Source: Caldifarciminota bacterium
GTDB taxonomy: Bacteria; Hydrothermota; Tepidihabitantia; Tepidihabitantales; Tepidihabitantaceae
NCBI GenBank assembly: GCA_026418295.1
Contig: JAOABP010000008.1
Span: 29,505 to 93,504, forward strand
Length of the DNA stretch: 64,000 nt
Direction of reading: 5' to 3'
A program made the position numbers and the translations under genes. The notes under the pieces were generated by a model. That model was not told the DNA's origin. It saw only the letters and a list, made by a program, of their open reading frames with translations, and did no database searches. Positions 51,867 through 60,512 of the stretch are shown here, piece after piece; position 1 is the stretch's first letter, and each line of letters begins with the position of its first letter.

Positions 51867-52616
51867 ATGAAACAACCCATTTTAACTGTGCTCAAAGCCG
51901 GCTTTATCTTTATCATCCTTCTGGTGACACCTGTATTCTGCGGCAGGCAATCCCAGACACCAGCCGCCAGACCGGCAAAAAGGCTGGCGCCGGTCAAGAT
52001 TGGCAACAGGTGGGGCTATATTGACACAACCGGGAAGTTCGTCATCAACCCGCAGTTCGACCTTGCCGGGTTTTTCTTTGAAGGGCTGGCAGCGGTTGAG
52101 CTTGACGGCAGGTGGGGCTACATTGACACAACCGGAAAGTTCGTCATCAACCCGCAGTTCTACGGTGCCGGGCCCTTCTCTAAAGGGCTGGCAGCGGTTA
52201 AGTTTGACGGCAAGTATGGCTACATTGACAAGACCGGAAGGTTCGTCATCAACCCGCAGTTCGACCTTGCCGGGTCCTTCTCTAAAGGGCTGGCAGCGGT
52301 TAAGCTTGACGGCAGGTGGGGCTACATTGACACAACCGGAAGGTTCGTCATCAACCCGCAGTTCGACTTTGCCGGGTCCTTCTCTAAAGGGCTGGCAGAG
52401 GTTAAGCTTGACGGCAGGTGGGGCTACATTGACACAACCGGAAGGCTCGTCATCAACCCGCAGTTCGACTTTGCCTTGCCCTTCTCTAAAGGGCTGGCAG
52501 CGGTTAAGCTTGACGGCAAGTATGGCTACATTGACAAGACCGGAAGGTTCGTCATCAACCCGCAGTTCGACCTTGCCTTGCCATTTTCCCGAGTGTCGGC
52601 ACGGCTTAGGTTTTAA
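51867..52616 (+). CDS. Exported WG-repeat protein
   Basis: The 249-residue protein has a signal peptide (to about residue 26) and six WG/KWG repeats of exactly 34 residues, each like WGYIDTTGRFVINPQFD followed by a SKGLAAVKLDG end. The last repeat is cut short and diverged (RVSARLRF). WG repeats are usually beta-structured and often mediate binding; no enzyme motif is present. AGGAGG lies 11 bases upstream, within TATAATATATT. No partner gene is evident. Confidence 0.88.
   Translation: MKQPILTVLKAGFIFIILLVTPVFCGRQSQTPAARPAKRLAPVKIGNRWGYIDTTGKFVINPQFDLAGFFFEGLAAVELDGRWGYIDTTGKFVINPQFYGAGPFSKGLAAVKFDGKYGYIDKTGRFVINPQFDLAGSFSKGLAAVKLDGRWGYIDTTGRFVINPQFDFAGSFSKGLAEVKLDGRWGYIDTTGRLVINPQFDFALPFSKGLAAVKLDGKYGYIDKTGRFVINPQFDLALPFSRVSARLRF
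52011..52616 (+). repeat. Tandem 102-bp coding repeats
   Basis: Six units start at 52011, 52113, 52215, 52317, 52419 and 52521 (first base of the W/Y codon of the GYID motif). They are nearly identical in DNA. Units 3 and 6 share the KYGYIDKTG variant, the others RWGYIDTTG, which gives a 306-bp higher-order period. Confidence 0.9.
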
Positions 52617-52758
52617 GGAGGTAGTACTACACTGAGAAAAGCGGTCGGCAACTCCGAATGCTCCCCGAATAACCGGCGGTAACCGGAACTTCCCAATCTT
52701 GCTCCTCCTGCCCGGCTGAAAAACCCACACCCGGGTACCTTTAACCCTGCCGGCAATT

Positions 52759-52786
52759 TTGACATTCAGGCCTGTTGTCATATAAC
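52759..52786 (+). promoter_or_regulatory. Promoter of the flavin reductase gene
   Basis: TTGACA (52759-52764), 16 bp, TATAAC (52781-52786), eight bases to the ATG at 52795. Confidence 0.65.
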
Positions 52787-52794
52787 TATCATCG

Positions 52795-53343
52795 ATGAAG
52801 ATTGAAATACCCCTTGCTCAGGCAAACCGGCTGATCAATTCGGGGAATGTGGTGCTGGTGTCTTCCGCCTGGCAGGACCGGCGCAGTATCATCACCATCG
52901 CCTGGCACTGTCCGGTCTCGTTCAAACCGCCGGTGCTTGCGATTGCAGTCGGCAAAACCCGGTTCTCAGCCGAGCTGATTGAGCGCTCGGGCGAGTTTGT
53001 GGTCAACATCCCGGACTGGAATCTGGTTGACGCCATGCTTTACTGCGGAACCCGCTCGGGCAGAGATGAGGACAAGTTTGCGGGTGCAAAGCTGACCCCG
53101 GAAAAGGCGGTGAAACTGCTGCGCGCACCCAAAATCCGGGAGTGCATCGGCGCACTGGAGTGCAGTGTGATTGACCGGGTTGAGATCGGCGACCATTACC
53201 TGTTCTTCGGTGAGGTGATCTATGCCGAGGTGGAGGAGGGGCTGTGGGACAACGGCACCTGGAAGCCGGAGACCGCACAGCTGATTTACCATCTGGGCGG
53301 CAACCGGTTCATGAAGCCCGGACCGGTGAGTGAGGTAAAATAA
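52795..53343 (+). CDS. Flavin reductase-like (flavoredoxin) domain protein
   Basis: The 182-residue protein has the FMN-binding split-barrel pattern: VVLVSSAWQDRRSIITIAWHCPVSFKPP, GEFVVNIPD, and DHYLFFGEVIYAEVEEGLW. It would bind FMN and act in electron transfer or as an NAD(P)H flavin reductase. The partner is unknown. It is translated without a leader and is probably co-transcribed with the helicase downstream. Confidence 0.87.
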   Translation: MKIEIPLAQANRLINSGNVVLVSSAWQDRRSIITIAWHCPVSFKPPVLAIAVGKTRFSAELIERSGEFVVNIPDWNLVDAMLYCGTRSGRDEDKFAGAKLTPEKAVKLLRAPKIRECIGALECSVIDRVEIGDHYLFFGEVIYAEVEEGLWDNGTWKPETAQLIYHLGGNRFMKPGPVSEVK

Positions 53344-53366
53344 ATACCGCCCGCACCCGTCCCGGA

Positions 53367-54668
53367 ATGATTGAGCTGAATCCCGATTTTGCCCGCGCCC
53401 TGGAGCTGATGGAGGAGAGCCGGCGCCATATCTTTATCACCGGTGAGGCGGGCACGGGCAAATCCACCCTGCTCGACCTGTTCCGGGCTCAGACCCGAAA
53501 GCAGATTGCGGTGCTGGCACCGACCGGAGTTGCCGCCCTGAATGTCCGGGGCGAGACGATTCACTCCTTCTTCCGGTTCAAGCCCGACATCACCACCGCC
53601 AAGGTCACCCGGCTGAGCCGGCGCTCGCGCCAGCTCTATCAGGCGCTGGATGCGATCATCATTGATGAGGTGTCAATGGTGCGTGCGGACCTGCTTGACT
53701 GTGTGGACCAGTTTCTGCGCCTGAACCGGGACGAGCCCGATGTCCCCTTCGGCGGTGTCCAGATGATCTTCATCGGTGATCTCTACCAGTTGCCACCGGT
53801 AGTAACCAGAGAAGAACGGGAGATCTTCCGGCACCATTATCCCAGCCCCTATTTCTTTGACGCCCGGGTGTTTGCGGAGCTGGAGTTTGAATTTCTGGAA
53901 CTGAGCCGGATCTACCGTCAGCAGGAGCGGGATTTCATCCGCCTGCTGAGTCAGATCCGGAACAACACCGTCACCGCGGCGGAGCTGGCACATCTCAACA
54001 GCCGGGTCGGAGTAGCGCTGGACCCGGAACCGGACGGAATGGTCATCCATCTCACCACCCGGAATGATGCGGCGGACCGGATCAACCTCGAGCGTCTGCG
54101 GGAACTGCCGGGCAGACCGTTTCATTTCCGCGCCCGGATTGAGGGCAGTTTTGATGCCAAATCCTATCCCACCGATGAACTGCTGGCACTGAAAAAGGGC
54201 GCCCAGGTGATGATGCTCACCAATGACAGTGCGGGCCGGTGGGTCAACGGCACCCTGGGCCGGGTCCTGGACATCGTCTATGACCCGGATATTGACCAGG
54301 ACCTGATTGAGGTCCAGTTTACCGACCACACCCGGGCACGGGTTGCCCAGTTCCGCTGGGAAATCTTTCACTTCCGGTTCAATGAGGAGAAACGGCAGAT
54401 TGAGAGCGAAATCGCCGGCACCTTCACCCAGTATCCGCTCCGGCTCGCCTGGGCGGTGACGATTCACAAGAGTCAGGGCAAGACCTTTGACCGGGTGGTC
54501 ATTGACCTCGGTGCCGGCGCCTTTGCCCCGGGCCAGGTGTATGTGGCACTTTCCCGCTGCACCTCGTTTGCCGGCATCAGTCTGACCCGGCCGGTCCGGG
54601 AAGAGGACATCTTCACCGACTGGCGGATTGTCCGGTTTCTGGAGAAACTTTCCGGAGCCCGGCGGTGA
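53367..54668 (+). CDS. PIF1/Dda-like superfamily 1 helicase
   Basis: The 433-residue ATPase has Walker A GEAGTGKST, motif Ia APTGVAALNVRGETIHSFF, Walker B IIDEVSMV, FIGDLYQLPPV, and the late AVTIHKSQGKTFD and YVALSRCTSFAGI. These match PIF1/RecD-like 5'-3' helicases. A role in DNA repair, replication or G-quadruplex unwinding is inferred from the family. Confidence 0.92.
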   Translation: MIELNPDFARALELMEESRRHIFITGEAGTGKSTLLDLFRAQTRKQIAVLAPTGVAALNVRGETIHSFFRFKPDITTAKVTRLSRRSRQLYQALDAIIIDEVSMVRADLLDCVDQFLRLNRDEPDVPFGGVQMIFIGDLYQLPPVVTREEREIFRHHYPSPYFFDARVFAELEFEFLELSRIYRQQERDFIRLLSQIRNNTVTAAELAHLNSRVGVALDPEPDGMVIHLTTRNDAADRINLERLRELPGRPFHFRARIEGSFDAKSYPTDELLALKKGAQVMMLTNDSAGRWVNGTLGRVLDIVYDPDIDQDLIEVQFTDHTRARVAQFRWEIFHFRFNEEKRQIESEIAGTFTQYPLRLAWAVTIHKSQGKTFDRVVIDLGAGAFAPGQVYVALSRCTSFAGISLTRPVREEDIFTDWRIVRFLEKLSGARR

Positions 54669-55261
54669 TAATTGCACTTTTCCTGCTTGCAAGCCTCCTG
54701 CCGGGTCCGCTTCATTTCGGGCTGGAACTGTCCGAGCTCCTGCAGAACCGGTTTCGCAACCCCGGACCGGATAACTTCACCCTGCTGGCGGGCATGGAAA
54801 CGGAGAAATCCGGTATTAATTTCGGATGCCGGCTGCTGATGATCAATGTCCAGCTGAGCAACGAGCATCTCCAGACCAGCCGCTTTATCTCCGGTGACGA
54901 ATCCGGGCTTGAGGGCAGGCTGTTCATCAGCCGGCTTTATGCGGAGCTTTATCCGGTAAAGCAGGAGCTGGGCGTTCTGCGGCTTTTGCCGGTTGCCGGA
55001 CTGGGCATGGGCTATGACCGGACAGTATTGACCAACAGTTACGGCAGCTATGACCTGCGGGGCTGGACCCTGAATGCCGGTGCCCGGCTCCAGACCGAGT
55101 TTTTCCGGCGGGTTTTTCTGGAATTCCCGGTGATGGATCTCGCCCTGTATCTGAAGAAAAACCGCTCAACCCGGGATACACTGGGCACTGCGGTCATCAA
55201 CTACCCGGAATGGGGCGCGGTCTATCTCTGGCTCAATCTCGGGGTCAAGTTCCGGATTTAG
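54665..55261 (+). CDS. Exported probable outer-membrane beta-barrel protein
   Basis: The 198-residue protein has a signal peptide (MIIALFLLASLLPGPLH) and amphipathic strands ending in LWLNLGVKFRI, typical of small outer-membrane barrels. It is not a recognised family. The GTG start overlaps the helicase stop (GTGA), and its own stop overlaps that of the convergent gene. Confidence 0.6.
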   Translation: MIIALFLLASLLPGPLHFGLELSELLQNRFRNPGPDNFTLLAGMETEKSGINFGCRLLMINVQLSNEHLQTSRFISGDESGLEGRLFISRLYAELYPVKQELGVLRLLPVAGLGMGYDRTVLTNSYGSYDLRGWTLNAGARLQTEFFRRVFLEFPVMDLALYLKKNRSTRDTLGTAVINYPEWGAVYLWLNLGVKFRI

Positions 55262-57342
55262 ATATTGAAAAGATACCGCACCTTGGCAACGAAAATGGCG
55301 CTGATATCTCCGCGGTCAAAACCCCAGTTGGTGGCAAAATAAAAGGTGCTGCGCGGGGCAAAAGTCCAGGAGTAAAGCCCGAACAGGGAATGCCGGAAAC
55401 TCTGACGAGCAGTCTCCGGCTCATAGGCGGTCACCGTTTCCAGTGACAGCCGGACCGATGCCTTGGGCGAAAGGCTGTACTCCAGCCCGGGTCTCAGCAC
55501 GCTGGTGAGGTCCTGCCGGCTCACCCGGCCGAGCGAATCGGCTTCCACCGTTGCACTGTGGGTATACCAGACTGAGAGCCGGTCGCTGAGCCGGCCCTGA
55601 AGGGTGAGCTCCAGCTGTGCCACCGGTGCAATCATCAGCCGGCGGTAGTTGGCAGACCTGGTCTCGTAATTGGAGTAAAGGCTGACCGCAAAGGGGCGGG
55701 TATAGTCGGAGGCATAATAGATGCCGGCATAACCTGCGGAGAACCGGTGCTCAAGCGCCCACTGGTCGCCGCAGCCGGTCCAGATGGTAAGCGAATGCTG
55801 AGCAAGGGTCTGGGCAGAAAGGTTGACAAAAATCCGGCGGTCAAAGGTCTGAGCCGGATAGTCCCACTCCCGGTTGAGCTCAACTCCGGGCTGAAGTGCG
55901 CCGTAACGGAGTATCCCGCGGTTGTAGACCACCGGACCGAGATAAAATGTGCCATACTGCCCGCGCCAGGTGGTATAGCCCGGACCGTTCATGTTGAACC
56001 CGGGCTGAATCTGGCGGACAATCAGCTCACCGCTCAGCCGGTCTGACTGATAACTGCCGTCAAGGCTGAAGGCATAGTCCAGGCTGTCACCATACTGGGC
56101 ACCGCAGAGAAAAAGCCGGCTGGTGAGACTCCGGTAGCGCCAGATGCCGTCCAGTGCCAGACCGTGATTGGAAAACTGCCGGTTGTCCTTGCCCGCATAG
56201 AGCAGACCCAGCTCCGAATTGGCAAGAATCTGGTGCCGGGCAGCCAGGACCGAGTAGAAGCTCTGCGGTTCATCCGCCAGTTCACCGGTGAGTGCGCCCA
56301 GGAGTCCGTACTGACCACGGCCCAGCCGGTCGGTCCATTTCAAACCGGCAAGGATCGGCACCACCTGTCCATCAGGCAGGGGTCTGCCAATCCGGCGGGA
56401 GTAGAAGATCTTCACCGGCTGTGCTGAACCGCCAAAGGTCTCAACCGCCTCCACGAAGAAGGGGCGGCGCTCCGCAAGCCAGAGCTCATACCTTGACAGG
56501 TTCACCTGATAGGGGTCCGCCTCAATCTGGGCAAAGTCGGGCAGCAGGGTGAACTGTAGGTTTCCGCTCGGCGTGGGTGCCCAGGCAAGGTCCAGCCCGG
56601 CTTCTGCTCCCAGCGCATCACTCCCGACCGCATGACTCAGGACCAACTGCTCATGCCGGACGAGCCCGACCGGATAGAGCTCCAGTCCCAGACCCCGGCC
56701 TGCCGGCTGAATGCCGGTAAGCCGGCCCATGCGCGAAACCCGGAATCCGGTAACCTCGTGCCGGGACCAGAAGGACCGCTCACCCCGGCGGACCAGATAG
56801 CGGGCAAAGTCAATCCCCCATTCGGTCCGGGCTGGCGGATAGCGCAGGCTCCGGAACGGAATTGCCAGCTCAATCCCGTAGCCCCAGTCGTGCCGTCTCA
56901 CCGCCGAACGCCAGACCCCGTCCCAGTTTTCATAAGCGGTGCCATCACCGGTAATCCGGTAATCCGACTCCACGCCGTTGAAACCGACGATGAAGCAGTA
57001 GGCATTGACATTGTCGTCAAAGGGGTCAATCAGCACCCGGACCCCGTCCGGCTCATCGCTCAGCCGGTCATGCACCTGACTGAAATCGCTGACAGGACAG
57101 CGGAAGGCGATATAGAGGTTATGCCTGTCCTGAAGGAGATATACCGTGGTCGGCTCTGATGCCGGCCTGCCGTTTTCCGGAATCTGCTGGATGAATCCGG
57201 TTGCCGAGTCCGCCTCCTGCCAGGCCGGCTCGAGCACACCGTCAATCACCGGCGGCGTGGAGCAGTAATGCGCCCGGATTACCGGGAGAGACTCGGTCTG
57301 GGTACCAAGCAGCCAGACGATTAAAAAAACGGCGCCGCTCAA
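55258..57342 (-). CDS. Exported CBM9-domain/DUF5916-like outer-membrane protein
   Basis: The 694-residue protein has a signal peptide, an N-terminal CBM9-like domain (VIDGVLEPAWQEADSATGF), then DUF5916-type features (GVESDYRITGDGTAYENWDGVW, RRPFFVEAVETFG) and many barrel strands. Members bind or handle carbohydrate at the cell surface. Its TTG start overlaps the pyrC stop (TTGA), so it is the last gene of the pyr operon, which is surprising for an envelope protein. Confidence 0.8.
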   Translation of the reverse strand: MSGAVFLIVWLLGTQTESLPVIRAHYCSTPPVIDGVLEPAWQEADSATGFIQQIPENGRPASEPTTVYLLQDRHNLYIAFRCPVSDFSQVHDRLSDEPDGVRVLIDPFDDNVNAYCFIVGFNGVESDYRITGDGTAYENWDGVWRSAVRRHDWGYGIELAIPFRSLRYPPARTEWGIDFARYLVRRGERSFWSRHEVTGFRVSRMGRLTGIQPAGRGLGLELYPVGLVRHEQLVLSHAVGSDALGAEAGLDLAWAPTPSGNLQFTLLPDFAQIEADPYQVNLSRYELWLAERRPFFVEAVETFGGSAQPVKIFYSRRIGRPLPDGQVVPILAGLKWTDRLGRGQYGLLGALTGELADEPQSFYSVLAARHQILANSELGLLYAGKDNRQFSNHGLALDGIWRYRSLTSRLFLCGAQYGDSLDYAFSLDGSYQSDRLSGELIVRQIQPGFNMNGPGYTTWRGQYGTFYLGPVVYNRGILRYGALQPGVELNREWDYPAQTFDRRIFVNLSAQTLAQHSLTIWTGCGDQWALEHRFSAGYAGIYYASDYTRPFAVSLYSNYETRSANYRRLMIAPVAQLELTLQGRLSDRLSVWYTHSATVEADSLGRVSRQDLTSVLRPGLEYSLSPKASVRLSLETVTAYEPETARQSFRHSLFGLYSWTFAPRSTFYFATNWGFDRGDISAIFVAKVRYLFNI

Positions 57343-58628
57343 ATCTTCAGAAATTCCGGGTCAAAGTGGCGGTTGTTGCCCAGCACACTCGCCACCACCC
57401 GGCCGCGCAGCATCCGGCCCAGGAACGGGGTGTTGTAGGAACGGGAGTAGATCCTTGCCCGGGTCAGCTCCCATTTGAGCTCGGTATCAATGACCACCAG
57501 ATTCGCCTCCACCCCGGGTTTGATCGCCGGCGGTTCAATTCCGAGAATGGTTGCCGGCACTACGGTCAGCCGGGCGATCAGTTCCGGCAGGGTGAGCACC
57601 CGCTTCAGGACCAGCTGTTCATATGCCAGGCTGAAGGCGGTCTCAAACCCGATGATCCCGGGCGCCGCCGCCTCAAACTCCCGCTCCTTCTCCTCGGCGC
57701 TGTGGGGTGCATGATCCGTGGCGATGCAGTCAATCGTGCCGTCCTTCAGCGCCTTGACAATTGCCTTCCGGTCCGACTCGCTGCGCAGCGGCGGATTGAC
57801 CCGCAGGTCCGGGTCGTAATCGGCAAGGAGCTCACTCGTCAGGGTGAAGTAATGCGGACAGGTCTCAGCGGTTACCGCTATCCCCCGCGCCTTACCCCAG
57901 CGCAGCACCTCCACGGTCAGCCGGCTCGAGACATGGCAGATGTGCAGCCGGGCATTGGTCAGTTCCGCCAGCATGATATCCCGCATCGCCGCAATCGCCT
58001 CCGCCTGTCCGGGCGCACCTCTTAATCCGAGCCGGGTTGCCACCTCCCCCTCATCTGCCGGTCCGGCAACCAGCTCCGGCACCTCACAGTGGCTCATCAC
58101 CAGGAGGTTGAAGGTGGTCGCATACTCCATGATCCGGCGCATCAGCCCGGCATCGCTCACCCAGCTGCCGTCATCTGAGACCGCCCTTGCCCCGGCCTGA
58201 GCCATTGAACCCAGCTCTGCCAGCTCCCGGCCCTGACGGCTCTTGGTCATGGTGCCAACCGGAACGATCCGCGCCGCCCTTGCTGCCGCTGCTGCCTCCT
58301 GTTCAAACCGGATCAGCGCCTCAGAGTCGATTGCCGGAGTGGTATTGGGCATCGGACAGATCTGGGTAAACCCGGAGGCGAAGGCGGACCAGCAGCCCGA
58401 GGCGATCGTCTCCTTGATCTCCTCGCCCGGCTCCCGGAGATGGCAGTGGAGATCAATAAACCCCGGTGCCAGATAGCGGTTCCGGCAGTCAATCACCTGT
58501 GCGCCATCACGGCGAACCCTTGTCCCGACCTCCCTGATGACCCCGTTTTCCACCAGCACATCCGCCCTGCGGATTTTGCCCGCTTCCGGATCAATAATAC
58601 TGCCGCCGACAAAGACCATGCTATTCAT
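57339..58628 (-). CDS. pyrC: Dihydroorotase
   Basis: The 429-residue amidohydrolase has DLHCHLREPG and SHCEVPELV, and the late IATDHAPHS with metal ligands. It closes carbamoyl-aspartate to dihydroorotate. The ATG at 58628 overlaps the pyrB stop by eight bases; a second ATG is three codons in. Confidence 0.96.
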   Translation of the reverse strand: MNSMVFVGGSIIDPEAGKIRRADVLVENGVIREVGTRVRRDGAQVIDCRNRYLAPGFIDLHCHLREPGEEIKETIASGCWSAFASGFTQICPMPNTTPAIDSEALIRFEQEAAAAARAARIVPVGTMTKSRQGRELAELGSMAQAGARAVSDDGSWVSDAGLMRRIMEYATTFNLLVMSHCEVPELVAGPADEGEVATRLGLRGAPGQAEAIAAMRDIMLAELTNARLHICHVSSRLTVEVLRWGKARGIAVTAETCPHYFTLTSELLADYDPDLRVNPPLRSESDRKAIVKALKDGTIDCIATDHAPHSAEEKEREFEAAAPGIIGFETAFSLAYEQLVLKRVLTLPELIARLTVVPATILGIEPPAIKPGVEANLVVIDTELKWELTRARIYSRSYNTPFLGRMLRGRVVASVLGNNRHFDPEFLKI

Positions 58629-59604
58629 TGCTGTCTCCGTTCAGCAGACCCCGGCCCGCAGCCAGAAGATAGAGCACCGCCATCCGCACCGCCACCCCGT
58701 TCTTGACCTGATTCAGAATCAGGGTCTGGGGCAGTTCCCGGACATCATAATCCATCTCCACCCCCCAGTTCACCGGACCGGGATGGATGATCACCGTCTC
58801 CGGGCTGAGTTTCATCAGCCGTTCCCGGGTCAGCCCGTAAAACTGCCGGTATTCACGCAGGCTGGGGATGAAGTTGGCACTCATCCGCTCCATCTGGAGC
58901 CGGAGCATATGGACCACATCCACCTCATAGAGGATCCGGTCGAGCCGGAAGAACACCTCACACCCCATTCCCGCAATGTCTGCCGGAATCAGAGTCGGCG
59001 GACCGCAGACCGCCACTCGGGCACCCAGTTTATTCAGACAGAGGATGTTGGACCGGGCAACCCGGGAATGGGCAATGTCGCCGATGATGAGCACCCTCTT
59101 ACCGTCCAGTGAACCGAACCGCTCCAGGAGCGTATAGGCATCAAGCAGCGCCTGGGTCGGGTGCTCATGACAGCCGTCACCCGCATTGACCACAAAACAG
59201 CCAACCCGCTGCGCCAGAAAACGGGGCACACCCGCAGACTGATGCCGCACGACCACTCCATCCACCCGCATCGCCTCAATGTTTTCCACGGTATCAAGCA
59301 GACTCTCCCCCTTCTTTGCGGAAGAGGCGGAAACCGAGAAATTGAGACACTGGGCTGAAAGCCGGGTGGCGGCGAGGGTAAATGAAGTTACCGTGCGGGT
59401 TGAGGGTTCAAAGAAGAGATTGACAATCGTCTTGCCGCGCAGGGCGGGCACAATCGGAATCGGCCGGTCCAGCACCTCGCGGAAGCGCTTCGCCTGCTCG
59501 AGGATGGTCAGAATCTCATTACCGCTCAGATCGGCAATCCCCAAAAGATGCTTCAGCCCGCCAGCTGGTGATACTGAGTCAATACTGACACCCTGAGCCT
59601 TCAC
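58621..59604 (-). CDS. pyrB: Aspartate carbamoyltransferase, catalytic subunit
   Basis: The 327-residue protein has the carbamoyl-phosphate motif FEPSTRT, then HQSAG, GDGCHEHPTQALLD, and HPGPVNWGVE. It joins carbamoyl phosphate and aspartate. Its GTG start shares one base with the pyrR stop. pyrI is not present. Confidence 0.96.
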   Translation of the reverse strand: MKAQGVSIDSVSPAGGLKHLLGIADLSGNEILTILEQAKRFREVLDRPIPIVPALRGKTIVNLFFEPSTRTVTSFTLAATRLSAQCLNFSVSASSAKKGESLLDTVENIEAMRVDGVVVRHQSAGVPRFLAQRVGCFVVNAGDGCHEHPTQALLDAYTLLERFGSLDGKRVLIIGDIAHSRVARSNILCLNKLGARVAVCGPPTLIPADIAGMGCEVFFRLDRILYEVDVVHMLRLQMERMSANFIPSLREYRQFYGLTRERLMKLSPETVIIHPGPVNWGVEMDYDVRELPQTLILNQVKNGVAVRMAVLYLLAAGRGLLNGDSNE

Positions 59605-60146
59605 TACGACTTCTCCTTCCGGCGCGTCAGCACCACCTCATCCCGGCCGTCAGTTTCAATAAGATAGACATCCACCAGATCATCCCGGCCGGTTTCCACC
59701 TTCAGTCCGGCAAAATCGGGCTGGATCGGCAGCTCCCGATGCCCACGGTCCACCAGCACCAGCAGCTGCACCCTCTCCGGCCGGCCGAAATCCAGCAGTT
59801 CGGTCAATGCCGCCCGGACCGTCCTGCCGGTGAAGATCACATCATCCACCAGCACCACCCGTTTACCATTGATATCAAAGCCGATACTGGAACCGCGCAC
59901 CAGTGGTGTCTCGGAAACGAGCTGGAGGTCATCGCGGTATAGTGTAATGTCAATTGAACCCACCGGTGGTTCGGTACCGGTCAGCCGTTTCAGTTCCCGG
60001 GCAATCCGTTCCGCCAGCGGGACCCCACGGCGCTGAATGCCGATCGGCACCAGCCGGTCAATATCGGCGTTTCGTACTGCCACCTGCTGACTCAGCTCCC
60101 GGATCAGGCGGGCAAGCTCGTCTGCTGACAGCAGGCGCTGTTTCAT
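59604..60146 (-). CDS. pyrR: Bifunctional pyrimidine regulator PyrR/uracil phosphoribosyltransferase
   Basis: The 180-residue PRTase-fold protein has the PRPP loop VVLVDDVIFTGRT, an earlier GIQRRGVPLAERIA, and SIDITLYRDDL. In Firmicutes PyrR binds leader RNA to cause attenuation. Here no leader is available for that (see findings). The stop shares one base with pyrB. Confidence 0.95.
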   Translation of the reverse strand: MKQRLLSADELARLIRELSQQVAVRNADIDRLVPIGIQRRGVPLAERIARELKRLTGTEPPVGSIDITLYRDDLQLVSETPLVRGSSIGFDINGKRVVLVDDVIFTGRTVRAALTELLDFGRPERVQLLVLVDRGHRELPIQPDFAGLKVETGRDDLVDVYLIETDGRDEVVLTRRKEKS

Positions 60147-60376
60147 TTCAGAAGCAGGGCGAGGGGAATCAGGACACAGTAGCCCGCTACCAGCAGAATG
60201 GGGGCAAGGGTAATGGAACCGGCGCTGAGACTGATGAATCCCGCAATAATCGTGAGCAGTCCGGCGCCAAGGAGAATGTAGTTTTTCCGCTTGAACGCCA
60301 GCTGCGGTCCGGCGGGCGTTTTGACTGCGGTTTTAACTTTTACGGTTTTCTGGGACCGGACATCCTGTTTCTTCAT
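60143..60376 (-). CDS. Small two-helix membrane protein (DUF3098-like)
   Basis: The 77-residue protein has a basic N-terminus and two transmembrane helices (about 35-52 and 58-76). It resembles small DUF3098-type proteins, loosely. It is the first gene of the pyr operon and overlaps pyrR by four bases. Confidence 0.65.
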   Translation of the reverse strand: MKKQDVRSQKTVKVKTAVKTPAGPQLAFKRKNYILLGAGLLTIIAGFISLSAGSITLAPILLVAGYCVLIPLALLLK

Positions 60377-60384
60377 TCAGCCTG

Positions 60385-60412
60385 ATTATCACTGCCGGCA
60401 GAATAAAGTCAA
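60385..60412 (-). promoter_or_regulatory. Promoter of the pyr operon
   Basis: Minus strand: TTGACT (60407-60412), 16 bp, GATAAT (60385-60390), eight bases to the ATG at 60376. There is no room for a PyrR-binding leader. Confidence 0.65.
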
Positions 60413-60422
60413 GAAAATTTGT

Positions 60423-60450
60423 TTGACTGCCGGGGTCAGGTTGTTAAATT
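60423..60450 (+). promoter_or_regulatory. Promoter of the saccharopine-dehydrogenase-like gene
   Basis: TTGACT (60423-60428), 16 bp, TAAATT (60445-60450), with a leader of about 55 nt. Confidence 0.4.
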
Positions 60451-60512
60451 AACTGGTGATACTCAGCAGATGCTGAACAGGCGGTCAGCCGGGTGCTGAC
60501 ATTGGAGGAAAA

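Noticed and set aside
52011..52616. CRISPR-like array
   Set aside because: The regular repeats are 102 bp, in frame, without spacers, and encode WG repeats.
58729..58739. A fourth GGGCAGTTCCC
   Set aside because: It lies inside pyrB coding sequence and has no TTAGAGTC or ATTTCAC at the proper distance, so it is a chance match.
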